Assembly: GCA_963822435.1 (NCBI GenBank)
Contig: CAWGHN010000004.1
Location: forward strand, 372,001-436,000
DNA from: JAUYQR01 sp963822435
GTDB taxonomy: Bacteria > Pseudomonadota > Alphaproteobacteria > Rhodobacterales > Rhodobacteraceae
Length of the DNA stretch: 64,000 nt
Direction of reading: 5' to 3'
The notes under the pieces are model-generated. The model was not told where the DNA came from, made no database searches, and saw only the letters and a list, made by a program, of their open reading frames with translations. Positions 17,140 to 25,514 of the stretch are shown in pieces. A program made the position numbers and the translations under genes. Within the stretch, counting starts at the first letter, position 1; the number at the start of each line of letters is the position of its first letter.

Positions 17140-18240
17140 TCAGCCGGCGGCTTTCAGCGCCTCTGGCAGCACCGCCTCGAACACGTCCATCGCCGCCTCG
17201 TCGCCAAGGCTGACGCGGATGCATCGGTCGAGCGGGGCGACGCCGGGCATCCGGATGAACACGCCCCGCTGGCTGATCTCGGCCAGCAAGCGGCGGGCGT
17301 AGTCGCCGTCGCGGCCGCAGTCGATGGTCACGAAATTCGTGGCCGAGGGCAGGGCGGCAAGCCCGTTGGCCGCAGCGGTCCGCGTGACACGCGCGCGGGC
17401 GGTGATGACCTCGGCCTGAACCTTTGCAAGCCACGCCTGATCCTGCAGCGCGGCCAGCGCACCGGCCTGCGACAGCCGGGTCATGCCGAAATGGTCGCGG
17501 ACCTTGTCGAAAGCGACCGCAAGCTCGGGGTTGGTGATCGCATAGCCCACCCGTGCGCCGGCAAGCCCGTAGCCTTTGGAAAAGGTCCGCAGCCGGATCA
17601 CTTGCGGATGGTCGGCGGGAATGTCGGGGATGGTGCCTGCAGGCGCGAGGTCGGCATAGGCCTCGTCGAGAAGGAGCAGTGTCTCGGCGGGCAGATTGGC
17701 GATCAGGTCCTCGATCACCGAAGCCGGATGGTGGCTGCCCATCGGGTTGTCGGGGTTGGCGAGGTACAGGAGCCGCGCGCCGGTCTGGCGGGCGGCGACC
17801 AGAAGCGCACCGGGGTCTTCAAAGTCGCCCCCGTAGGGCACGCGGGTGAGGGCGCCGCCGTAGCCCGCGACGTGGAAATTGAAGGTCGGGTAGGCGCCAA
17901 GCGAGGTGACAACCGGGGTGCCGGGCGCGAGCGTGAGGCGGCAGATCAGGCCAAGGAGGCCGTCGATGCCGGGGCCGACGGCGAGGTTGGCGGGGCTGAC
18001 GCCGTGGTGGGAGGCGAGGGCGGATTTCAGATCGTGGTTTTCCGGGTCGCCGTATTTCCAGGCCTCAACGGCGGCGTCCTGCATCGCCTTGATGGCCTTG
18101 GGAGAGGGGCCAAAAAGGGATTCGTTGGCCCCGAGGCGGGCGCGGAACGGGTGGCCCTGCCGGCGTTCCAAAGTTTCCGGTCCGGTGAAGGGGACGGTGG
18201 AGGGTAGGGCGTCGGCCAGGGGGGTGAGAAAGCGGGTCAT
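17140..18240 (-). CDS. hisC: Histidinol-phosphate aminotransferase-type PLP enzyme
   Basis: A 366-residue class I/II aminotransferase. The PLP lysine lies in RTFSKGYGLAGARVGYAI. Other fold-type I landmarks are ANPDNPMGSHHP, LLLDEAYADLAP and the C-terminal GVFIRMPGVAPLDRCIRVSLG. The overall pattern (RLGANESLFGPSPKAIKAMQ start) fits HisC, which makes histidinol phosphate in histidine synthesis, but paralogues acting on aromatic amino acids look alike and no other his gene is nearby. The frame extends to 18300 through a palindrome; the ATG at 18240 is the family start. Confidence 0.82.
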   Translation of the reverse strand: MTRFLTPLADALPSTVPFTGPETLERRQGHPFRARLGANESLFGPSPKAIKAMQDAAVEAWKYGDPENHDLKSALASHHGVSPANLAVGPGIDGLLGLICRLTLAPGTPVVTSLGAYPTFNFHVAGYGGALTRVPYGGDFEDPGALLVAARQTGARLLYLANPDNPMGSHHPASVIEDLIANLPAETLLLLDEAYADLAPAGTIPDIPADHPQVIRLRTFSKGYGLAGARVGYAITNPELAVAFDKVRDHFGMTRLSQAGALAALQDQAWLAKVQAEVITARARVTRTAAANGLAALPSATNFVTIDCGRDGDYARRLLAEISQRGVFIRMPGVAPLDRCIRVSLGDEAAMDVFEAVLPEALKAAG

Positions 18241-18282
18241 GGGCGCGAGTTTGCGGGGGTTTTTGGATTGCCGCAAGGGGTG

Positions 18283-18299
18283 TGTCCCACGGTGGGACA
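18283..18299. promoter_or_regulatory. TGTCCCAC-G-GTGGGACA palindrome upstream of hisC
   Basis: A 17-base perfect palindrome 43 bases upstream of the hisC-type start codon. The same 17 bases recur at 48853-48869 upstream of the ppiD-like gene, so this is probably a shared protein-binding site. The regulator is not identified. Confidence 0.55.
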
Positions 18300-18386
18300 T
18301 TTCCTTGGCCTTTGTTTTTCAATGGCTTGACGGTTGCGGTTTAGAAAGTCTTTACAGATTTGCGGGAAAGCGGCCCCCCACCCCAG

Positions 18387-18409
18387 CCCTCCCCCACAAG
18401 GGGGGAGGG
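18387..18409. repeat. REP-like hairpin (CCCTCCCCC-ACAA-GGGGGGAGGG)
   Basis: A 9-bp stem with an ACAA loop in an intergenic region. From memory this sequence type is scattered through many Rhodobacteraceae genomes as a repetitive extragenic palindrome. It could also act as a weak transcription stop. Confidence 0.6.
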
Positions 18410-18540
18410 AGGCGAAGGGGAACCGCAGGGTCGTGTGGGGCTGCGCGCGGGGGGTGATGCGGGGGTGGATTTCGTGATCCACCGCGCGTCGGTTGCAGGT
18501 GCCCGCCAACGGCGCGGGTGCGGGTGCGGTGAAGCGCGGA

Positions 18541-18565
18541 GAAGGGGGGCTTCGCGCCCCCCTTC
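18541..18565. terminator. Large GC hairpin downstream of valS
   Basis: GAAGGGGGGC / GCCCCCCTTC with a five-base loop, 34 bases beyond the valS stop codon. No T-run follows on the minus strand, so termination of valS here is inferred from stem strength and place only. Confidence 0.55.
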
Positions 18566-18598
18566 AACCCCCCGCGGGATATTTGCGGACAGATGACA

Positions 18599-21500
18599 TC
18601 AGGCCAGATCGGCGAGGCGGGTAAGCGCGGCTTGCAGTTTGGCGGCCTCGTCTTCACGCGCTTCAAGGTTGGAACGGGCTTCTTCGACCACATCCTCGGG
18701 CGCGGATTTGGCGAAGTTGGGGTTGTTGAGGCGCCCTTTCAGGCCACCGATTTCCTTGGCGAGCTTGTCTGCGGCCTTGCTCAGGCGGGCCTTTTCCTCG
18801 GCGATGTCGATGATCCCGGCGAGGGGGATGGCGAAAGCCGCCCCCTCGACCGCGACCGAGATCGCGCCTTTCGGGGCGGGGCCTTCGGTCAGCGCCTCGA
18901 TCCGGGCGAGGCGCTTGATCAGCGCCTCGTTCCGGCCCCAGGCGGCGCGGGCGGTAGCGTCGAGCGTGGTGGCGACCATGTCGAGCTTCAGTCCGACCGG
19001 CACATGCATCTGGGCGCGGGCGGAGCGAATCTCGTCGATCAGGGTGGTGACCCAGTTCATTTCGGCGTCGGCCTTGGCGTCTATGAGATCAAGGCCGTAG
19101 GCGGGCCAATCGGTGTGAACGAGCGGCTTGGCCCGGGAGCCGGTGGTCTGCCACAGCTCTTCGGTGATGAACGGCATGAAGGGGTGCAGCAGGATCATCG
19201 ACTGGTCGAGAACCCAGGCCATCGTCGCCCGCGTTTCGGCGGCTTCGGGCCCGTCGAACAGGGGCTTGGCGAATTCGACGTACCAGTCGCAGACCTTGCC
19301 CCAGACGAACTTGTAAAGCGCATCTGCGGCCTGATCGAAGCGGTAATCCGCGAGCGCCGCGTTCACCTCATGCAGCGTGCGGGCGGCTTCGCCGATGATC
19401 CACTGGTTGACGGTCGCTTTGGGTGTGGGGGCCGGGCCGGTGGCGTGGCCGTCCCAGACGCCGTTCATCTCGGCAAAACGGCAGGCGTTCCAGAGTTTGG
19501 TGCCGAAGTTGCGGTAGCCCGCGATACGGCTGGTATCCAGCTTCAGCACGCCGCCGAGGCTGGCCATCGCGGCATTGGCGAAGCGCAGCGCGTCCGCGCC
19601 GTATTCGTCGATGATCTCCAAGGGGTCGATGACGTTGCCGAGAGATTTCGACATCTTCTTGCCCTTGGCGTCGCGGACAAGGCCGTGCAGGTAGACGGTG
19701 TGGAAGGGCACATCGTTCACCACGGCCAGCTGCATCATCATCATCCGGGCGACCCAGAAGAACAGGATGTCTTGCCCGGTGACAAGGACCGAGGTCGGAA
19801 AATAGCGTTCAAGTTCCGGGGTTTGCGCGGGCCAGCCGAGCGTGCCGATCGGCCAGAGGCCGGAGGAGAACCAGGTGTCGAGAACGTCAGGGTCGCGCCA
19901 GACCGGGTAGGCAAGGCGGGTCGGGTCTTGCGTCACCGCGTAATCGGCGAGGGAGGCCGCGAGGGTTTCGACGGCGGCGTGGCGGTCGGCCACTTCGATG
20001 ATGCGGGCGGTGTTCAGGGGGTGGGGCAGGGCGGCCAGATCATCGCGGAAGCGGTCTGCCACGGTCGCAAGGTCGGCCGCGCAATGGACGCGGGCGTCGC
20101 GGTCGACATAGCCGCCATCACCGAGGACGCGGAGGAGTTCCACCTGATCGAGCGCATCGTCGCCTTCGTCATCGGTGAAGCCGTCGGTCGCAAGGTTCAG
20201 GCCATACCAGACCGGGATCTGGTGGCCCCACCAAAGCTGGCGGCTGATGCACCACGGCTCGATATTCTCCAGCCAATGGTAATAGGTCTTTTCGCCCGAG
20301 GGCGGGATGATCTGCGTGCGGCCGGACCGCACCACCTCCAGCGCGGGTTCGACGATCTTGGCGGTGTCGACGAACCACTGGTCGGTCAGCATCGGCTCGA
20401 TCACCACTTTCGAGCGGTCGCCGAACGGCTGCATGATCTTCTTCGCCTCGACCACCGGCTCAAGGCGCAGGTGTTCCGACCCGGTCTCGGGATCGGTTTC
20501 CTTCACGAGCGTGGTGACGGCAAGGCCTTGGGCGGTGATGTCTGCGACGACCAATTCGCGCGCCTTGAGCCGGTCGAGGCCGCGGTATTTTTCCGGTACA
20601 AGGTTCAGGCTGTCGACCTCGGCCTCGGTCGTGGGGGAACCGGCGGCGATTTCGCGGGCGCGCAGCACGGCCTCGGCGTAAGGCGCACCGTCGGCGCGCA
20701 TCTGGGCGCGGCTGTCCATCAGGCGGTAGCAGGGGATATTGCCGCGCTTGGCCACCGCGTAGTCGTTGAAATCATGCGCGCCGGTGATCTTGACCGCACC
20801 CGAGCCAAAGGTCGGGTCGGGGTATTCGTCGGTGATGATCGGGATCAGACGGTCGCAAAGCGGCAGGTGGACCATCTTGCCGACGATGGGCTTGTACCGT
20901 TCGTCCGAGGGGTGAACCGCCACGGCACCGTCGCCGAGCATGGTTTCGGGGCGGGTTGTGGCGATGGAGATGTAGTCGCGCACCTCGCGGAAGGTGACGG
21001 CGCCCTCGGCGTCCTTTTCGATGTATTCGTAGGTTTCACCACCGGCGAGGCGGTATTTGAAGTGCCACATATGGCCCGCGACCTCGATGTTTTCCACCTC
21101 GAGGTCGGAAATCGCGGTTTCGAAATGCGGGTCCCAGTTCACCAGTCGCTTGCCGCGGTAGATCAAGCCCTTTTCGTAAAGGTCGACGAACACCTTGATC
21201 ACGGCGTCATGGAAGTTGCCGTCCTCGCCTGCCGGGGCCCCGGGGGCGCCGGACATGGTGAAGGCCTCGCGCGACCAGTCGCAAGAGGCGCCGAGGCGTT
21301 CCAGTTGGCCGCGGATGTTGCCACGGGATTTGCGTTTCTGGTCCCACACGCGGGCAAGAAACGCCTCGCGGCCCATCTCGCGGCGGCTGGGTTCGCCGTT
21401 CTGCGCCATCTCGCGTTCGGTCACCATCTGGGTGGCGATGCCGGCGTGGTCGGTGCCGGGCTGCCAGAGCGTGTCGTGGCCCTGCATCCGGTGCCAGCGG

Positions 21501-21700
21501 GTGAGGATGTCCTGCAAGGTGTTGTTGAAGGCGTGGCCCATGTGCAGCGCGCCGGTCACGTTTGGCGGCGGGATCATCACAGAAAACGCGGGCTGGCCGG
21601 GACGCGCGTTGGCCCCGGCCCTGAAGGCACCCATGCCCTCCCACATCGCGTAAAGGCGGGCCTCGGCCTCGGCGGCGTCGAAGGTCTTTTCCATCGGCAT
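18599..21700 (-). CDS. valS: Valyl-tRNA synthetase
   Basis: A class Ia synthetase of about 1033 residues that charges tRNA-Val. PPPNVTGALHMGHAFNNTLQ holds the HIGH-type motif (HMGH), and GKKMSKSLGNVIDPLEIIDE holds KMSKS. The connective editing domain is present (TTRPETMLGDGAVAVHP), and the C-terminal coiled coil (EEKARLSKAADKLAKEIGGL) is typical of ValRS. The ATG at 21700 has AGGGAC upstream; 21694 is an alternative. Frame intact throughout. Confidence 0.97.
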   Translation of the reverse strand: MPMEKTFDAAEAEARLYAMWEGMGAFRAGANARPGQPAFSVMIPPPNVTGALHMGHAFNNTLQDILTRWHRMQGHDTLWQPGTDHAGIATQMVTEREMAQNGEPSRREMGREAFLARVWDQKRKSRGNIRGQLERLGASCDWSREAFTMSGAPGAPAGEDGNFHDAVIKVFVDLYEKGLIYRGKRLVNWDPHFETAISDLEVENIEVAGHMWHFKYRLAGGETYEYIEKDAEGAVTFREVRDYISIATTRPETMLGDGAVAVHPSDERYKPIVGKMVHLPLCDRLIPIITDEYPDPTFGSGAVKITGAHDFNDYAVAKRGNIPCYRLMDSRAQMRADGAPYAEAVLRAREIAAGSPTTEAEVDSLNLVPEKYRGLDRLKARELVVADITAQGLAVTTLVKETDPETGSEHLRLEPVVEAKKIMQPFGDRSKVVIEPMLTDQWFVDTAKIVEPALEVVRSGRTQIIPPSGEKTYYHWLENIEPWCISRQLWWGHQIPVWYGLNLATDGFTDDEGDDALDQVELLRVLGDGGYVDRDARVHCAADLATVADRFRDDLAALPHPLNTARIIEVADRHAAVETLAASLADYAVTQDPTRLAYPVWRDPDVLDTWFSSGLWPIGTLGWPAQTPELERYFPTSVLVTGQDILFFWVARMMMMQLAVVNDVPFHTVYLHGLVRDAKGKKMSKSLGNVIDPLEIIDEYGADALRFANAAMASLGGVLKLDTSRIAGYRNFGTKLWNACRFAEMNGVWDGHATGPAPTPKATVNQWIIGEAARTLHEVNAALADYRFDQAADALYKFVWGKVCDWYVEFAKPLFDGPEAAETRATMAWVLDQSMILLHPFMPFITEELWQTTGSRAKPLVHTDWPAYGLDLIDAKADAEMNWVTTLIDEIRSARAQMHVPVGLKLDMVATTLDATARAAWGRNEALIKRLARIEALTEGPAPKGAISVAVEGAAFAIPLAGIIDIAEEKARLSKAADKLAKEIGGLKGRLNNPNFAKSAPEDVVEEARSNLEAREDEAAKLQAALTRLADLA

Positions 21701-21758
21701 GATCTTGTCCCTCTGCGGTCGCGCGGGTTCTAGCCTGCGCCGCCGCAAAGGAAAAGCG

Positions 21759-22526
21759 TCAGATCAGCGGCAGGCCCATCAGCGCCTGTGCAAAGGTGCC
21801 AAGCGTCAGCGCGGTATAGACCGCCGCCGTGGTCCAGACCGCAGGCTGCGACCCGGTCAGCGCGGCAAGAGGGACGGCGTGCATCGCATGGGTGGCCAGG
21901 AAATGCGCCACGCGCAGGTCGCCCACCTCACGCGACCAGCCCATCACCGGCACACGCGCGCCGGTCAGGGGTGTGCCGATATGATGGCCGCCGCCCGATG
22001 ACATGGTGCCGGCGATCACCACGGTCAGCACGAAGGTCAGGATCAGGCCTAGCGCCAGACCCAGATGCAGCGTGTTGGCGCGGGTCTTCCAGAACAGCAC
22101 CCCGATCGCAAGGCTGAGCGAGGTCAGCGTGACCGCGGCGACCCCCATCAGGCTGTAAAGGCCGGGAACGGTCAGGTTGAAATGCGACCCGGTGCCAAGG
22201 GCTGCGGCACCGCCGATCCAGATCACCTCGCCCACCACAGCGGCAACGACAACGCCTTGATAGATGCGCCAGTTGCGGGTGAGCAGGCGGCCTTGCGGCA
22301 GGGCAAGGGCGTAAAGCGCCAATGATCCGGTGTAGATCGCCAGCGCGATGTGAAACTTCAACGGCTTCAGCCAGATGCTTTCGCCCTGAAATTCGCGCGG
22401 GTCGATCGCCATCGCCAGCAGGATCGGGGCAGCGGCAAGGATCAGGATCGCGGTGATCGCGGTCAGTTGTGGTGCGGCCTGACGGATACGGTCGATCGGC
22501 GAGGCGGTAAGGGCAAGCGCGGTCAT
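21759..22526 (-). CDS. Polytopic membrane protein with conserved histidines
   Basis: A 255-residue integral membrane protein with about seven hydrophobic helices (for example LTAITAILILAAAPILLAM and LALGLILTFVLTVVIAG). Histidines sit in a loop (SGGGHHIGTP) and in a late helix (VAHFLATHAMH), which could bind heme or metal. Family not recognised. Its ATG overlaps the stop of the upstream ABA4-like gene by four bases, so both are co-translated and presumably under the divergent TetR regulator. Confidence 0.7.
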   Translation of the reverse strand: MTALALTASPIDRIRQAAPQLTAITAILILAAAPILLAMAIDPREFQGESIWLKPLKFHIALAIYTGSLALYALALPQGRLLTRNWRIYQGVVVAAVVGEVIWIGGAAALGTGSHFNLTVPGLYSLMGVAAVTLTSLSLAIGVLFWKTRANTLHLGLALGLILTFVLTVVIAGTMSSGGGHHIGTPLTGARVPVMGWSREVGDLRVAHFLATHAMHAVPLAALTGSQPAVWTTAAVYTALTLGTFAQALMGLPLI

Positions 22527-22954
22527 GCGGGAACCTTTGCGGTCAGGGCGCGGGAAGCGCGGAGGATGTGAAAGGCCAGAAAGCCTGCGGGGCCGAACAG
22601 GAAGGTCAAAATCAGGCAAGGGATTGCAAAGGCATGAGAAATACCTTCGCTGCGGGCGGTGCGGGTGATCCAGGCGCCGACAAACAGATCGAAGGCGAGG
22701 TAGTGCACCCACCCCGCCAGCGCCACGCCGGGCGTGGTGAACAGCGCCATCACCTCGGCCAGAGAACCAAAGCCGCCCGGCGCGCCGGCCCAGTAAGCGA
22801 GGACAAGGGCGGTGTAGGCCACCGACAGCAGGATGGGAATGATCAGCGCCGCCACCCGGTCGGCCCACGGCGGCGACAGGGGCGACAGCACAAGCGCGCC
22901 CCAGCCGAACAGGACAAGTGGGCCGGACAACTGGAAAAGAGCGTCGGGGGTCAT
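22523..22954 (-). CDS. ABA4-like (DUF4281) membrane protein
   Basis: A 143-residue membrane protein with four hydrophobic helices. The pattern LVLFGWGALVLSP, then MALFTTPGVALAGWVHYLAFDLFVGAW and a C-terminal LTFLFGPAGFLAFHIL is that of the ABA4-like family, named after a plant protein needed for neoxanthin formation. Bacterial function is unknown. First gene of a two-gene unit divergent from a TetR gene, with operator-like repeats between them. Confidence 0.8.
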   Translation of the reverse strand: MTPDALFQLSGPLVLFGWGALVLSPLSPPWADRVAALIIPILLSVAYTALVLAYWAGAPGGFGSLAEVMALFTTPGVALAGWVHYLAFDLFVGAWITRTARSEGISHAFAIPCLILTFLFGPAGFLAFHILRASRALTAKVPA

Positions 22955-22965
22955 GGAAGCCTCAT

Positions 22966-23014
22966 ATCTTGACAGTGTCAGGATTACGCCAGATCATCTA
23001 TCCACTGTCAAGAT
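22966..23014. promoter_or_regulatory. TetR operator candidate: 12-bp inverted repeat
   Basis: ATCTTGACAGTG (22966-22977) and its exact reverse complement CACTGTCAAGAT (23003-23014) face each other across 25 bases. The left arm overlaps a smaller palindrome, TGACA-G-TGTCA (22970-22980 region), and a further TTGACAA follows at 23020. The site lies between the divergent ABA4-like and TetR genes. Confidence 0.6.
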
Positions 23015-23054
23015 GAATTTTGACAATGCCAAGTTCCGTTGCTAGACCAAGCGG

Positions 23055-23636
23055 ATGAGCAGCGACGACAAACCCTACCACCACGGAGATTTGCGCGCGG
23101 CCTTGCTGGCAGCGGCCGAAGCCGAACTGGCAGAGCGCGGGATCGAGGCGTTTTCGCTGCGCTCGGTTGCCAAGCGGGCAGGGGTCAGCCACGCGGCACC
23201 GGCGCATCATTTCGGCGATGCGGGCGGGCTGCTGACGGCCCTTGCGGCCGAAGGTTTCCGGCAGTTTCTGGCCGCGCAGGCCGCACGCGAAGCGGTGGCC
23301 GCAGGCGACCCGGCATCGCAACTGGTGGCGGCGGGGCTGGGCTATGTGGATTTCGCCATCGCCCGGCCAACGCTGTTCCGCCTGCTTTGGCAATCGGACC
23401 GCCCCGATTTCACCGACGCCGACCTGGGCCCCGCGGCGCGGGCGGCGTATCAGCATCTGGTCGATCAGGTGATGGCGGCTGGCGGGCGCACCACGGCGGA
23501 CGAGGCGGCGGTCTGGGCCATTGCGCATGGCTTGGCCGACCTTCTGGCCGCGGGCCGGTTGCGGACTGTCGGCACTTTGCCGACCGACGCCCGTGATGCG
23601 ATGGTGGCGGGAATAATCCGCCGCGCCTTGCCGTAA
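23055..23636 (+). CDS. TetR/AcrR-family transcriptional regulator
   Basis: A 193-residue repressor. The N-terminal helix-turn-helix reads LAERGIEAFSLRSVAKRAGV followed by SHAAPAHHFGDAGGLLTALA. The C-terminal ligand domain (FAIARPTLFRLLWQSDRPDF, then VWAIAHGLADLLAAGRL) resembles the WHG/TetR_C_13 type. It is divergent from the ABA4-like operon and most likely represses it and itself through the inverted repeat between them. Ligand unknown. Confidence 0.88.
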   Translation: MSSDDKPYHHGDLRAALLAAAEAELAERGIEAFSLRSVAKRAGVSHAAPAHHFGDAGGLLTALAAEGFRQFLAAQAAREAVAAGDPASQLVAAGLGYVDFAIARPTLFRLLWQSDRPDFTDADLGPAARAAYQHLVDQVMAAGGRTTADEAAVWAIAHGLADLLAAGRLRTVGTLPTDARDAMVAGIIRRALP

Positions 23637-23638
23637 GG

Positions 23639-24070
23639 TCAGACCGCGCGGTCGATCTTGGTCGACAGGTGGATCAGGCTTTCCGACCCCTTCACCCCGG
23701 TCATCGCGCCGATCTGGTCAAGCACCTGATCCAGCACTTGGGTGTTCGGGCAGGCGATCTGCATCAACAGATCGAACCGGCCCGAGGTGGTAAACACCCG
23801 CTCCACCTCGGCGATCGACTTCAGTCGGGTCAATACGGCGGCTTGCGCGCGGGGTTCGATGGTCAGCAGAACCGACGCGCGCAACCGTCCTTCGCGCGCG
23901 CCTTCGCCCAGTTTGAGGGTGTAGCCGGCAATCACGCCCGACGTCTCCAGCCGTTCCAGCCGGGCCTGGATGGTGGAGCGCGCGACTTTCAGCCGCCGCG
24001 ACAGGGTGGCCACCGACATCCGCGCATCGGCCCCAAGCAGCCCCAATATGTTGCGATCAAGTTCGTCCAT
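23639..24070 (-). CDS. Lrp/AsnC-family regulator
   Basis: A 143-residue regulator. MDELDRNILGLLGADARMSV and LKVARSTIQARLERLETSGV form the helix-turn-helix. The C-terminal RAM domain, from RASVLLTIEPRAQAAVLTRL to SLIHLSTKIDR, binds amino acids. Divergent from the ornithine decarboxylase gene, which it probably controls; an AT-rich stretch with TATAA and TTATA half-sites (24096-24121) just before its start is a candidate binding site. Confidence 0.88.
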   Translation of the reverse strand: MDELDRNILGLLGADARMSVATLSRRLKVARSTIQARLERLETSGVIAGYTLKLGEGAREGRLRASVLLTIEPRAQAAVLTRLKSIAEVERVFTTSGRFDLLMQIACPNTQVLDQVLDQIGAMTGVKGSESLIHLSTKIDRAV

Positions 24071-24179
24071 GCAATCTGCCCACCCTTTTCGTCATTATAA
24101 CGACGTATCGCTACAATTATAGAGTTTTGTTCGGTGAGTTTGTCCAGCATATGCGGCATCCTCGATTGCAGGAAAAGGG

Positions 24180-24286
24180 CGGCTCATACGCACCTGGCCT
24201 GGTTTACTTGAAACCACGCTGGTGCCCGGTCCCACAGCTGCGCGGGGGTTAGGGCGAAGCGTCTTCATTGGCAGAAAGGACAGCCG
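24180..24286 (+). promoter_or_regulatory. Structured 5' leader of ornithine decarboxylase (speF-type candidate)
   Basis: The leader contains nested hairpins: GGTTTAC-TTGA-AACC lies inside CACC...GGTG, and a GC-rich segment and AGAAAGGA ribosome site follow. Alphaproteobacterial ornithine decarboxylase genes are known to carry the speF leader RNA. The gene, lineage and position fit, but I cannot align this to the speF covariance model, so the identity is inferred. Confidence 0.45.
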
Positions 24287-25432
24287 ATGGGACTCTCCAA
24301 GACAATCTGGACCAATCCGACCGAATACCTGCGCAACCAGCAGCCGGACAATCCGGTGCTGTTTTTCGCACCTTCGGTGGCACAAGCGGCCGCGCGCCGG
24401 TTCATCGACGGCTTTCCGGGCATGGTGACCTATGCGGTCAAGTCGAACCCCGGCGAAGCGATGGTCGAAAACCTCGCCGCGGCGGGCATCCGCGGCTATG
24501 ACTGCGCGTCGCCCTTCGAGATCGATCTGATCCGCCGCTTGGCGCCGGATGCCGCGATTCACTACAACAACCCGGTGCGCGCCCGCCACGAGATCGCCTA
24601 TGCGGTTGAACGCGGCGTGAAATCCTACAGCGTTGATTCGAAATCCGAACTGGCCAAGCTGATCGAGATGGTGCCCGCCGATGGCACCGAAATCTCGGTG
24701 CGCTTCAAGCTGCCGGTGGCGGGGGCTGCCTACAACTTTGGCGCCAAGTTCGGGGCGACGTCCGAACTGGCGGTGGAATTGCTGCGTGACGTGGCTGCTG
24801 CGGGCTTCATCCCGTCGCTGACCTTCCACCCCGGCACGCAATGCACTGATCCTGCGGCGTGGGAGTTCTACATCCGCGAAGCGGCGGTGATCGCGCAGAA
24901 GGCCGGCGTGACCATCGCGCGGCTGAATGTCGGTGGCGGTTTCCCGAACTACCGCCTCAATGCCGTGGTGCCGCAGATCGAGACCACGTTCCAGCTGATC
25001 GACCGCGTTGCGACCGAAGCCTTCGGCGCGGATCGCCCGCTTCTGGTGTGCGAGCCGGGCCGGGCGCTGTGTGGTGACGCGTTCTCGCTTGCGGCGCGGG
25101 TCAAGGCGGTGCGCGACGACAGCCATGTGTTCCTGAACGATGGCGTCTACGGCACGCTGACCGAACTGCCGATGATCGGCGTGATCGACCGGATGGAAGT
25201 GCTGACCGCCGAGGGCACCCGCCGCACGGGGCCGGTGCAGCCGCGCATCGTGTTCGGGCCAACCTGCGATTCGGTCGACCGTCTGCCGGGCGAACTGCCG
25301 CTGCCCGCCGACATCGCCGAGGGCGACTATGTGATCTGGCACGGCATGGGGTCTTACTCCACCGTCACCAACACCCGCTTCAACGGTTTCGGCGACTTGC
25401 AGATGGCCACGGTTCTGGGCCTGAAGCTCTGA
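24287..25432 (+). CDS. Ornithine/lysine decarboxylase (group IV, alanine racemase fold)
   Basis: A 381-residue PLP enzyme that makes putrescine from ornithine. The PLP lysine is in TYAVKSNPGEAMV. Other landmarks are HPGTQCTDPAAWEFY, the glycine loop LNVGGGFPNY, LLVCEPGRALCG (phosphate contacts) and the catalytic cysteine in IVFGPTCDSVDRLPGELPLP. Length and motifs fit eukaryotic-type ODC. It precedes a molybdenum-hydroxylase gene and an N-carbamoylputrescine amidase gene, which places it in a putrescine-related cluster. Strong hairpin follows. Confidence 0.9.
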   Translation: MGLSKTIWTNPTEYLRNQQPDNPVLFFAPSVAQAAARRFIDGFPGMVTYAVKSNPGEAMVENLAAAGIRGYDCASPFEIDLIRRLAPDAAIHYNNPVRARHEIAYAVERGVKSYSVDSKSELAKLIEMVPADGTEISVRFKLPVAGAAYNFGAKFGATSELAVELLRDVAAAGFIPSLTFHPGTQCTDPAAWEFYIREAAVIAQKAGVTIARLNVGGGFPNYRLNAVVPQIETTFQLIDRVATEAFGADRPLLVCEPGRALCGDAFSLAARVKAVRDDSHVFLNDGVYGTLTELPMIGVIDRMEVLTAEGTRRTGPVQPRIVFGPTCDSVDRLPGELPLPADIAEGDYVIWHGMGSYSTVTNTRFNGFGDLQMATVLGLKL

Positions 25433-25458
25433 TCCGACGAAACTTTCGACAAGACCAG

Positions 25459-25490
25459 GCGCCCGGCTGGACAATTCCCGCCGGGCGCTT
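25459..25490 (+). terminator. Hairpin after ornithine decarboxylase
   Basis: GCGCCCGGC / GCCGGGCGC, a 9-bp perfect stem with a 12-base loop, 27 bases past the stop codon, followed only by TT. It may attenuate rather than fully stop transcription into the next gene. Confidence 0.6.
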
Positions 25491-25514
25491 GACGTTTGGC
25501 GCGATGGAGGACCG

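Larger units (their letters stand above)
18241..18598. other. Intergenic region rich in palindromes
   Basis: 358 bases between valS and the hisC-type gene, with no convincing ORF. It holds the TGTCCCAC palindrome near hisC, a C/G-tract hairpin at 18387-18409, and a large hairpin at 18541-18565 followed on the plus strand by GGGATATTTG. The two hairpins look like repetitive extragenic elements rather than gene parts. Confidence 0.7.

Noticed and set aside
18593..21733. Open frame of 1046 codons antisense to valS
   Set aside because: Shadow of valS; no motifs, while valS is intact on the other strand.
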